DNA from: Anaerolineae bacterium
GTDB lineage: Bacteria; Chloroflexota; Anaerolineae; 4572-78; NAK82
NCBI GenBank assembly: GCA_030597485.1
Contig: JAUVRU010000211.1
Span: 1-5,097, forward strand
Length of the DNA stretch: 5,097 nt
Direction of reading: 5' to 3'
Position numbers and translations under genes: made by a program. This document shows, in pieces, positions 1 to 5,097 of this stretch (the first letter of the stretch is position 1; each line of letters starts with the position of its first letter). A model generated the notes under the pieces. It worked only from the letters and a program-made list of their open reading frames with translations, did no database searches and was not told where the DNA came from.

Positions 1-1
1 G

Positions 2-67
2 CAGGTTTTGGGCCGGGATTTGGGGGATGAGGGGATTTCTATGGTTCAGTGGTTCAAGCGACGCTGA
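2..67 (+). CDS. Possible C-terminal end of an upstream gene (partial, unidentified)
   Basis: A reading frame is open from the left edge and stops at TGA 65-67. It would give about 21 C-terminal residues ending SMVQWFKRR, a basic tail plausible for a protein end. The family cannot be recognised from so little. The +3 frame is also open, up to TAA at 123-125, so the frame choice is not secure. If the call is right, the upstream gene ends about 90 bases before the UPF0316 gene and runs in the same direction. Confidence 0.25.
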   Translation, partial: QVLGRDLGDEGISMVQWFKRR

Positions 68-73
68 CGGAGC

Positions 74-107
74 GTTCCGCCGCTTCTCAACTCAGTTGAG
101 TCGGAAC
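74..107 (+). other. Imperfect hairpin upstream of the UPF0316 gene
   Basis: GTTCCG (74-79) pairs with CGGAAC (102-107). Inside it lies the 15-base near-palindrome CTCAACTCAGTTGAG (86-100), with arms of 7 bases around a central C. The two stems are separated by 6 unpaired bases on the 5' side and 1 on the 3' side. No T-run follows, so it is not a standard intrinsic terminator. It could be an operator-like dyad or an RNA structure between the upstream gene and the UPF0316 gene. The pairing is seen directly; any role is inferred. Confidence 0.35.
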
Positions 108-126
108 AGCGAACCACTCCTGTAAT
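96..126 (+). promoter_or_regulatory. Weak sigma70-like promoter candidate
   Basis: TTGAGT (96-101) resembles a -35 box and TGTAAT (121-126) differs from TATAAT at one position. The 19-base spacer is longer than the preferred 17. It would start transcription a short distance before the UPF0316 start codon, and its -35 lies in the right arm of the CTCAACT/AGTTGAG dyad. Such matches are common by chance, so this is a candidate only. Confidence 0.2.
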
Positions 127-157
127 CTGGTACCGAGCAACTGGAAGGAGGGCACGT

Positions 158-769
158 ATGGCCGACATCGCTTTCTTCAATTCGGGCTTTTTCAACTCTC
201 AGGTGTTTGCCTTTGTTGTGGTGCCCATCCTGATCTTTGCCGCGCGAGCCTTGGACGTCTCCATCGGCTCGGTCCGGATCATATTCCTGGCCAGAGGCAG
301 GAGAGTGGCGGCAATCCTGGGCTTCTTTGAAGTGCTCATCTGGCTGGTGGTCATCACCCAGATCATGCAGAATCTCAGTAATCCGGTTACTTACATCGCG
401 TACGCGGCCGGGTTTGCCACCGGAACTTATGTTGGCATTCTGCTGGAAGACAAGCTGGCTTTGGGCAAGCTGCTGGTTCAGGTGATCACAGAAGAGGATG
501 CAACCGAATTGCTGTGCTGCCTTCGGGCTGCCGGGCACGGTGTGACCAGCGTTGAGGCTCAGGGCGCCCACGGTCGGGTTCAGCTGCTCCATACTGTAAT
601 CAGGCGCAAGAGCCTTCAAGACGTGGTGAACGCAGTCACCCGACTCAGCCCAAACGCGTTCATCTCCGTGGATGAGGTCCAGTCCGCAACTCGAGGCATA
701 TTCCCGGCGCCGGCTTCTCACCGGACGAAGTCCCCGATTGCGTTGGGGAGAAGGCACAAGACGAAATGA
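158..769 (+). CDS. UPF0316 family membrane protein (DUF5698 + DUF2179), 203 aa
   Basis: The protein matches the UPF0316 pattern. It has hydrophobic N-terminal segments (about residues 15-32, 48-70 and 77-94) and a soluble C-terminal DUF2179-type domain (about 100-180). Recognisable family features are ARALDVSIGSVRII (28-41), the GFFEVLIWL stretch near residue 55 and the YAAGFATGTYVGILLE stretch near 81-96. DUF2179 domains are thought to act as small sensory or ligand-binding modules; the function of the family is not established. The ATG at 158 is chosen because a strong SD, AAGGAGG (145-151), lies 6 bases upstream. About 200 residues is a normal family length. After the DUF2179 domain a short basic tail rich in K, R and H ends the protein. 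It lies 101 bases upstream of the first permease on the same strand, so it may share a transcript with the transporter, but no functional link is known. Confidence 0.88.
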   Translation: MADIAFFNSGFFNSQVFAFVVVPILIFAARALDVSIGSVRIIFLARGRRVAAILGFFEVLIWLVVITQIMQNLSNPVTYIAYAAGFATGTYVGILLEDKLALGKLLVQVITEEDATELLCCLRAAGHGVTSVEAQGAHGRVQLLHTVIRRKSLQDVVNAVTRLSPNAFISVDEVQSATRGIFPAPASHRTKSPIALGRRHKTK

Positions 770-781
770 CAGTCTGGGGAG

Positions 782-874
782 ATGGTCGTGACTGAGCTCA
801 GAAAGGGAAGGTCCCCATACCCCGAACTGGCCGGCCGGCATATCAACGAATACGGACGCAGGAGAGTGGGATGA
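782..874 (+). CDS. Doubtful 30-codon ORF overlapping the permease start (ATGA)
   Basis: In the 101-base gap between the UPF0316 gene and the first permease, an ATG at 782 opens a 30-codon frame. Its TGA (872-874) overlaps the permease ATG (871-873) as ATGA, the usual geometry of translational coupling. The same frame is the UPF0316 frame continued past its TGA. The peptide would start MVVTEL and end GRRRVG, with no hydrophobic segment or known motif. A purine-rich GGGGAG sits directly against the ATG, too close for a good SD. A frame this short can stay open by chance, so it is listed only as a possibility. Confidence 0.13.
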   Translation: MVVTELRKGRSPYPELAGRHINEYGRRRVG

Positions 875-1998
875 GCCTTCGAAAGACGTGGGCCGTGGTG
901 GTCAAGGAGATGCGTCACACCCGGCGTGGGGGTAGCATGCTGATCCTGGTTCTGATACCCCTCCTGGTCATGATCGTGTTTTCTGTGGCGCTGGCCCAGG
1001 ACATAAAGGGTGTGTCCATCACCGTGCTGGACCGGGACAAGAGTGCCCTTTCTCGCCGCTTCCTGATGACATTGTCCAACAGCCAGGACGTCGTCATAGG
1101 GCGCGAGGCACAGAGCTATGGCCAGGCGGAGGGTTGGTTCGACCGGAGCCTGATAAAGGCACTGATCGTCATACCGCCCGGATTCGGAGAGACGCTGGTG
1201 GGTGGCGGGTCGGTGGCTGTGCAGATCGTGGTGGATGGCACCGACCCCACTACGGCGGGGCACGTCATCACCCACGTGGCCAGCCGCAGTCAGGCCTTCG
1301 GCATTGAGCAGGCGATGCGGACGTTGGGGCGGACTGCGCCCGTCGGGCTGGACGCCGTGCCCATAGACCTGCGGGTGCGCGAGTGGTATAACCCCGGCCT
1401 GCGCAATCTCAACGGGCTGGTGCCCGCGATGTTGGCCATCGCCCTCACGCTTCCGGCCATAAACGTTATGAGCGCGCTGGCGCGGGAAAGAGAACTGGGA
1501 ACGATGGAAATCGTGTTCGCCACCCCATTAGGGCGGGGTGAGCTGTTGATCGGCAAAGTCCTGCCGTACGTGGCGCTGGGCATGATTTCCGCCGTTCTCT
1601 GCGCTCTGGCGGCGGTTGCTGTGTTCAAGGTGCCTTTTCGGGGCAGTTTCTTCATCTACCTGGCACTATGCCTGTTGTTTTTCCTGGCATCGTTCAGCAT
1701 GGCGATGGTGCTATCCATCTTCATTCGTACCCAGGCGGTTGCCATTCTTGGGGGCATGTTGGTGTTCATATTCCCTTCCCTGTTCCTGGCCGGCATCTTC
1801 TACCCCATAGGCAGCATGCCCCCCGAGATGCAGATGGAATCCCAGATGTTGCCGGCCACATCGTTCGTGGCCATAACGCGCGGTCTCATGATCAAGGGGC
1901 AAGGGCTGGACTCGCTGAGGAATCAGGCGTTGATCCTGCTAGGCTCAGCATTGGTATATGCTGCCATATCCATAAAGCTTTTCAAGAAGCGGGTCTGA
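871..1998 (+). CDS. ABC-2 type transporter permease 1 (YhhJ/YbhS/YbhR-like), 375 aa
   Basis: This is a membrane subunit of an ABC exporter with the full ABC-2 layout. A short cytoplasmic N-terminal helix (MSLRKTWAVVVKEMRHT) is followed by TM1 (about 22-43). A large extracytoplasmic domain (about 44-180) contains VLDRDKSALSRRF (52-64) and VVDGTDPTTAG (120-130), a pattern typical of this permease family. Five more membrane segments follow (about 182-202, 230-252, 257-284, 287-312, 353-371). The cytoplasmic ARERELGTMEIVFATP stretch (204-219) between TM2 and TM3 is the conserved loop contacting the ATPase. The protein ends FKKRV. Length is normal for the family. The ATG is preceded by AGGAG (860-864) at a 6-base spacing. 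It should pair with permease 2 to form the transport channel, powered by the two ATPases downstream. The substrate is unknown; related systems are reported to export drugs or cations, but that cannot be assigned here. Confidence 0.93.
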   Translation: MSLRKTWAVVVKEMRHTRRGGSMLILVLIPLLVMIVFSVALAQDIKGVSITVLDRDKSALSRRFLMTLSNSQDVVIGREAQSYGQAEGWFDRSLIKALIVIPPGFGETLVGGGSVAVQIVVDGTDPTTAGHVITHVASRSQAFGIEQAMRTLGRTAPVGLDAVPIDLRVREWYNPGLRNLNGLVPAMLAIALTLPAINVMSALARERELGTMEIVFATPLGRGELLIGKVLPYVALGMISAVLCALAAVAVFKVPFRGSFFIYLALCLLFFLASFSMAMVLSIFIRTQAVAILGGMLVFIFPSLFLAGIFYPIGSMPPEMQMESQMLPATSFVAITRGLMIKGQGLDSLRNQALILLGSALVYAAISIKLFKKRV

Positions 1999-2098
1999 TA
2001 GAGAAGTAAACTGGGCATCGTACAGGTCTCCGGTAGACCCCGCGCAAGTGCCTGGTTTGTCTGATGTTCAATTGGTTTTTCAATGAGAGGGATATCAG

Positions 2099-2173
2099 AT
2101 GTTGGGCAGGATATGGGCACTGATGGTCAAAGAGCTGCTTCAACTCTTGCGTGACAGGGTGCTCGCGCCCTGA
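2099..2173 (+). pseudogene. 24-codon mini-ORF: duplicated N-terminus of permease 2
   Basis: The first repeat unit has its own SD (GAGAGGG, 2085-2091) and ATG (2099). It encodes 24 residues that differ from residues 1-24 of permease 2 only at position 22 (Leu for Phe). The peptide is the amphipathic cytoplasmic helix that precedes TM1 (MLGRIWALMVKELLQLL and onward). Translation would end at TGA 2171-2173, only 12 bases before the true ATG at 2186 and immediately against the second SD. A ribosome finishing here would be well placed to restart on permease 2. It is most simply a duplication by-product. It could also act as a translated leader or compete for initiation. No independent function is known. 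Confidence 0.6.
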
Positions 2174-2178
2174 GAGGG
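2172..2178 (+). promoter_or_regulatory. Shine-Dalgarno site fixing the permease 2 start
   Basis: GAGAGGG lies 7 bases before ATG 2186. Its first bases are also the end of the mini-ORF stop codon TGA (2171-2173). That in-frame TGA rules out the upstream ATG at 2099 as the start of the full permease, so 2186 is the start. Confidence 0.7.
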
Positions 2179-2185
2179 ATATCGG

Positions 2186-3316
2186 ATGTTGGGCAGGATA
2201 TGGGCACTGATGGTCAAAGAGCTGCTTCAACTCTTGCGTGACAGGGTGTTCGCGCCCTTGATCGTGTTGGGGCCGATAATCGAGTTGTCAGCCATTGCAT
2301 GGGCCACTTCCGCACCCATCATGAATCTCCCCACCGCTCTGGTCGATCTGGATCGGAGCCAGCAGAGCCGGCAGATGGTGGTTGCCCTGGCAAACACCGA
2401 GACCTTCGATTTCACGCATCGTCTCGACAGGGAGGGCGATGTCCGACCCCTGGTGGAATCGGGCCAGGTGGTGGCTGCGTTGATCATACCGGCCGGCTAT
2501 GCCGACAGCCTGATGTCGCCCACCGGCGCGCCAGCCCAGGTGAGCCTGATACTGGACGGCGCTGATCCCATGGCAGCCAGGGAGGCGCTGCGGTCCGCTC
2601 AAGGAGTGATCGAGGAGCTGAACTCCCGCCTGCTCAAGGAGTGGAACGGCGGGCGTGATGTGGACATCTCGCTGGTTGAGCCGCGGGTGCGGGTGCGTTT
2701 CAACGAGGAATTGAAGCAGTCTGTCTTCACCCTGCCAGCCGAGGCAGGGATGATGTTCTTTGCGGTAGCGCTCATAATCGCCAGCATCGGCATCGCCCGC
2801 GAGAAGGAGAGGGGCACGCTGGAGCAAATCATGGTAACACCGGTGAGGCACGCCGAGCTGATCATCGCCAAGGCCATCCCTGCCGTCTGTCTGGCCTTCA
2901 TTTCGTTCATCCTGATGCTGTTCGTGTGCCTCCACGGATTTGGCGTGCCCATGCGTGGCTCGTGGCCTTTGCTGCTGGTCATCTCCTTCTTCTTCCTGTT
3001 TGTTGAGCTGGGGATAGGGCTGACCGCGTCTGCCTGGGCTGGCAATCAAATGCAAGCTTCGATGCTCGTTTTTGGATGGATAATGGTTGAGTTCTTCTTC
3101 ACCGGCTACGGCGTGCCGGTGGAGAACATGCCTGTCCTGATGCAACGTCTGGCGAACCTGTTCCCCATCTACCATTACATGTTCATTTTTCGCAGCATAT
3201 TGCTCAAGGGAGCGGGGATATCGGCTTTCTGGGAACACATCGTGATTGCCCTGGGGCTGGGCGTCGTGATCAATTCGCTGACGCTGTTCTTTCTGACGCG
3301 GCAGAGGTGGGAGTGA
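2186..3316 (+). CDS. ABC-2 type transporter permease 2 (YhhJ/YbhS/YbhR-like), 376 aa
   Basis: This is the second membrane subunit of the exporter, with the same layout as permease 1. An amphipathic N-terminal helix (1-20) leads into TM1 (about 23-43). The extracytoplasmic domain (about 44-180) carries ALVDLDRSQQSRQM (51-64) and LILDGADPMAARE (121-133). Membrane segments follow at about 186-204, 228-252, 258-282, 288-308 and 350-371. The ATPase-contact loop is AREKERGTLEQIMVTP (204-219). It ends LTRQRWE without the basic FKKR tail seen in permease 1. Length is normal and there is no frameshift. Its first 24 codons are duplicated just upstream. Its last ten bases overlap a permease-like C-terminal remnant in another frame. 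It is clearly a diverged paralogue of permease 1 and probably forms a heterodimer with it. Confidence 0.93.
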   Translation: MLGRIWALMVKELLQLLRDRVFAPLIVLGPIIELSAIAWATSAPIMNLPTALVDLDRSQQSRQMVVALANTETFDFTHRLDREGDVRPLVESGQVVAALIIPAGYADSLMSPTGAPAQVSLILDGADPMAAREALRSAQGVIEELNSRLLKEWNGGRDVDISLVEPRVRVRFNEELKQSVFTLPAEAGMMFFAVALIIASIGIAREKERGTLEQIMVTPVRHAELIIAKAIPAVCLAFISFILMLFVCLHGFGVPMRGSWPLLLVISFFFLFVELGIGLTASAWAGNQMQASMLVFGWIMVEFFFTGYGVPVENMPVLMQRLANLFPIYHYMFIFRSILLKGAGISAFWEHIVIALGLGVVINSLTLFFLTRQRWE

Positions 3317-3489
3317 GACCAGATGTGTCCTACGTCATCCCGGTGCGCTACATCATCATCGTCATCCGGGGCATCATTCTCAAGGGGGTGGGAGCGGATG
3401 TCTTGCGCACGGAGTTATGGGCAATGTCCATTATCGGAGCTGTCATGGTGACACTGGCTGCCACCAGCTTCAAGAAACGTCTGGACTGA
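3307..3489 (+). pseudogene. Orphan C-terminus of a third ABC-2 permease (58-60 codons)
   Basis: The frame can start at GTG 3307 or, more naturally, at GTG 3313, which overlaps the permease 2 stop as GTGA and has AGAGG (3303-3307) upstream. From about the eighth residue it reads as the last 50 residues of an ABC-2 permease: SYVIPVRY, then IRGIILKGVG, a final membrane helix, and FKKRLD at the end. It aligns without gaps to residues 324-375 of permease 1, with about 15 identities in 52, including P328, RG 337-338, KG 342-343, D347, LR 349-350 and FKKR. The first five membrane segments and the extracytoplasmic domain are absent. The tail resembles permease 1 more than permease 2. It is most likely the residue of a deleted third permease gene. 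The frame is still open, so a one-helix peptide could be made, but nothing shows that it is used. Confidence 0.8.
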
Positions 3490-3513
3490 TTCTCAGGCTA
3501 TAGGGGATGTGGA

Positions 3514-4512
3514 GTGAGCAGCAACGAACATCGCAACCAGGTAGTGATCAGCACCACCAACCTGACCAAACGGTTCCGAAAAGTACTGGCCGTCGATGGC
3601 CTCAATTTGGAGGTGCGACGGGGAGAAGTATTCGGCCTGGTGGGCCCTGACGGTGCGGGCAAGACGACCACGTTTCGCATGCTTGCGGCCATTATGAACC
3701 CAACTGAGGGAGAGGCCACGGTAAGCGGCTTCGACACGCGCCGGCAAGCGGAAGACATCAAGCATCACATCGGCTATATGGCACAGCAATTCAACCTGTA
3801 TCCGGACCTTTCCGTAGAGGAGAACCTGATCTTTTTTGCCGACATCTTCGACGTGCGCGGTGCGGAACGCGAGGCTCGCCTGGAGAGGTTGCTCGATTTC
3901 GCCCGGCTGACGGAGTTTCGGAACAGGCGGGCAGGGCATCTCTCGGGCGGCATGAAGAAGAAGCTGGCCCTTGCCTGCTGTCTGATACACGAGCCCGAGA
4001 TCCTGTATCTGGACGAGCCCACCACGGGCGTGGATCCGGTGTCTCGCCGCGAGTTCTGGGACATCCTGTCCAGCCTGCACGCACGGGGCACGACCATCCT
4101 GGTCAGTACCCCGTATATGGACGAGGCTGAACGCTGCTCCCGGGTTGGGCTGGTGTATGAAGGCAGGATCATAGTGTGCGACACGCCGGATAACATCAAG
4201 GGAATGATTGAGGGGGAGATGATCGAATTGAGGCCAACCTCGGCAACGCTGTTCGGGGTTGGGAGAATGCGCCAGGCACGCGAGGTCATCAAAGTCCTGG
4301 ATGGAATACGTGAAGTACAGATGTTCGGTGATCTGTTGCACGTCTTCGTGGATGACGCTGGACGACGGGCTCCTGAGATAGAGCGGACCTTGCAGAGGCA
4401 CGACATGGGCACGGAAGGAACACGCGTCACCAGCCCGCGTATGGAGGAGGCCTACATTTCCCTGGTGCGGCGTCAGGCAACGCAAGAGGCAGAAAAGGTC
4501 GAGGAGAGCTGA
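3514..4512 (+). CDS. ABC transporter ATPase 1, like the N-terminal half of YbhF, 332 aa
   Basis: This is a cytoplasmic nucleotide-binding subunit that powers export through the permeases. Walker A is GPDGAGKTT (44-52); Asp in place of the usual Asn is typical of the first half of YbhF/YhiH-type double ATPases. The Q-loop is YMAQ (Q91), followed by NLYPDLSVEENL. The signature is LSGGM (143-147), Walker B ILYLDEPT with D167 and E168, and the D-loop GVDP (172-175). The H-loop position reads VSTPYMDEAE: the usual switch histidine is Pro200. The C-terminal part (about 235-332) ends in the TSPRMEEAYISLV element common in this ATPase class. Translation starts at GTG 3514, supported by AGGGG (3502-3506) 7 bases upstream; the ATG at 3507 is out of frame. 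It starts 24 bases after the permease remnant and ends one base before ATPase 2. Confidence 0.93.
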   Translation: MSSNEHRNQVVISTTNLTKRFRKVLAVDGLNLEVRRGEVFGLVGPDGAGKTTTFRMLAAIMNPTEGEATVSGFDTRRQAEDIKHHIGYMAQQFNLYPDLSVEENLIFFADIFDVRGAEREARLERLLDFARLTEFRNRRAGHLSGGMKKKLALACCLIHEPEILYLDEPTTGVDPVSRREFWDILSSLHARGTTILVSTPYMDEAERCSRVGLVYEGRIIVCDTPDNIKGMIEGEMIELRPTSATLFGVGRMRQAREVIKVLDGIREVQMFGDLLHVFVDDAGRRAPEIERTLQRHDMGTEGTRVTSPRMEEAYISLVRRQATQEAEKVEES

Positions 4513-4513
4513 A

Positions 4514-5097
4514 ATGGAAGCATACGGCGGCGAGTACGCCGTGGAGGCCAAAAACCTGACCAAGGGATTCGGCGACTTCACGGCCGTAAACGGCATCAGC
4601 TTCGAGGTGCCGACCGGCATCATCTTCGGGTTCTTGGGGCCCAACGGGGCTGGCAAGACGACTACCATCCGCATGCTGCTGGGGCTGTTGGAGCCTACGT
4701 CGGGCACAGCCCACGTCCTTGGATTTGACGTTGCCCGGGAGGCGGAGGAGATCCGCAAACGGATAGGGTATATGTCACAGAAGTTCAGCCTGTATGATGA
4801 TCTGACAGTACGGGAAAACCTGAACTTCTTCGGCGGCGCGTATGGCGTGCGGGGCAGGCGGCTCAGGGAGCGGAAAGAGTACATCCTGAGAATGGCCGGG
4901 CTGGCGGGTCGTGAGCGGGAGTTGACGGGCAACCTCTCGGGCGGGTGGAAGCAGCGGCTGGCGCTGGGCACCGCCATCATCCACGAACCGCAGATGCTCT
5001 TCCTGGACGAGCCGACCGCTGGCGTGGATCCCATCTCGCGACGTGCCTTCTGGGACCTGCTCTACGAACTGGCCGAGGGGGGCACAACAATCATGGA
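4514..5097 (+). CDS. ABC transporter ATPase 2, like the C-terminal half of YbhF (3' truncated by window)
   Basis: The frame is open from ATG 4514 to the window edge (194 complete codons), so the C-terminus is not visible. Walker A is GPNGAGKTT (42-50). The Q-loop is YMSQ (Q89), followed by KFSLYDDLTVRENL, which is highly characteristic of the second half of YbhF-like proteins. The signature is the variant LSGGW with KQRLALG after it (141-151), Walker B MLFLDEPT with D165 and E166, and the D-loop GVDP (170-173). The sequence stops at GGTTIM, just before the H-loop. The SD AGGAG (4502-4506) lies inside the last codons of ATPase 1, and the stop and start are arranged as TGAAATG, so translation is probably coupled. 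It should pair with ATPase 1 as a heterodimer serving the two permeases. Confidence 0.93.
   Translation, partial: MEAYGGEYAVEAKNLTKGFGDFTAVNGISFEVPTGIIFGFLGPNGAGKTTTIRMLLGLLEPTSGTAHVLGFDVAREAEEIRKRIGYMSQKFSLYDDLTVRENLNFFGGAYGVRGRRLRERKEYILRMAGLAGRERELTGNLSGGWKQRLALGTAIIHEPQMLFLDEPTAGVDPISRRAFWDLLYELAEGGTTIM

Larger units (their letters stand above)
2084..2257 (+). repeat. 87-bp direct tandem duplication covering the SD and first 24 codons of permease 2
   Basis: Unit 1 is 2084-2170 and unit 2 is 2171-2257. They abut exactly and match at 85 of 87 positions. The differences are A2097/G2184, just before the start codon, and C2162/T2249, which changes codon 22 between Leu and Phe. The longest identical run is 64 bases (2098-2161). 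Each unit carries SD GAGAGGG, the ATG, and codons 1-24 of the permease. Unit 2 continues into the full gene. Unit 1 runs into the TGA that opens unit 2. The period is a multiple of three, so both starts are in the same frame. The sequences before unit 1 and after unit 2 are unrelated, as expected for a simple tandem duplication. Confidence 0.97.

Noticed and set aside
92..841. A 249-codon open frame on the - strand
   Set aside because: It is antisense to the well-supported UPF0316 gene and shows no family features.
1668..2009. A 113-codon + strand frame overlapping the end of permease 1
   Set aside because: It is an out-of-frame shadow of permease 1; the permease frame carries the membrane segments and the FKKR tail.
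2025..2039. Hairpin GGTCT-CCGGT-AGACC as a terminator after permease 1
   Set aside because: The stem is only 5 base pairs and no T-run follows, so it is not a credible intrinsic terminator.
2057..2084. Promoter-like boxes (TTGTCT and TTCAAT) before permease 2
   Set aside because: The -10 match is poor and the spacer short, and chance matches are expected in this A/T-richer spacer. There is no reason to prefer an internal promoter.
1999..2185. Insertion sequence or attachment site in the permease 1-permease 2 spacer
   Set aside because: No transposase frame, terminal inverted repeats or target-site duplication is seen; the tandem duplication explains half of the spacer.
2084..2257. Phase-variable on/off switch based on the 87-bp repeat
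   Set aside because: Gain or loss of one unit leaves a complete start and an intact permease frame, so it cannot switch the gene off by frameshift.
2288..3238. A 316-codon open frame on the - strand
   Set aside because: It lies wholly inside permease 2 in antisense, is rich in His, Gln and Asp, and has no recognisable domain.
2099..3316. Permease 2 starting at the upstream ATG 2099 by reading through the TGA at 2171
   Set aside because: The TGA is part of the duplicated SD region, nothing suggests recoding, and the product would carry its N-terminal helix twice. The start at 2186 gives a normal family length.
3493..5034. A 513-codon open frame on the - strand
   Set aside because: It runs antisense through both ATPase genes, whose motifs are unmistakable on the + strand. 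Its own translation has no domain-like pattern. It is a shadow caused by the base composition of the real genes.

Overview
The window is a bacterial, moderately GC-rich, gene-dense segment. Every supported gene is on the + strand and uses standard start and stop codons with Shine-Dalgarno (SD) sites. Nothing in it fixes the lineage: there is no rRNA, tRNA or lineage-diagnostic protein. The main content is an operon for a heteromeric ABC-2 type exporter resembling the YbhF/YbhS/YbhR (YhiH/YhhJ) family.

Layout: (1) 1-157 holds a possible C-terminal end of an upstream gene, an imperfect hairpin and a weak promoter candidate. (2) 158-769 encodes a UPF0316 (DUF5698 + DUF2179) membrane protein. (3) 871-1998 encodes a first full-length ABC-2 permease. 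(4) 1999-2185 is a spacer containing the first unit of an 87-bp direct tandem duplication. This unit copies the SD and first 24 codons of the next gene and makes a closed mini-ORF. (5) 2186-3316 encodes a second full-length ABC-2 permease, whose 5' end is the second repeat unit. (6) 3307-3489 is a 58-60 codon remnant matching only the C-terminus of an ABC-2 permease. It looks like what is left of a third permease gene after an internal or 5' deletion. (7) 3514-4512 encodes an ABC ATPase with Walker A GPDGAGKTT and a proline at the H-loop position. (8) 4514 to the window end encodes a second ABC ATPase with Walker A GPNGAGKTT and signature LSGGW, cut off by the window edge.

The two ATPases look like the N- and C-terminal halves of the fused double ATPase YbhF, here as two genes separated by one base. 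With the two permeases they should form an asymmetric exporter in the cytoplasmic membrane. The substrate cannot be read from the sequence, and no membrane-fusion (HlyD/YbhG-like) gene is visible in the window.

The transporter itself is a known type. What deserves a second look is the pair of rearrangement scars on either side of the second permease (the 87-bp duplication at its 5' end, the orphan permease C-terminus at its 3' end) and the split, asymmetric ATPase pair. I found no CRISPR array, insertion sequence, RNA gene or clear intrinsic terminator.
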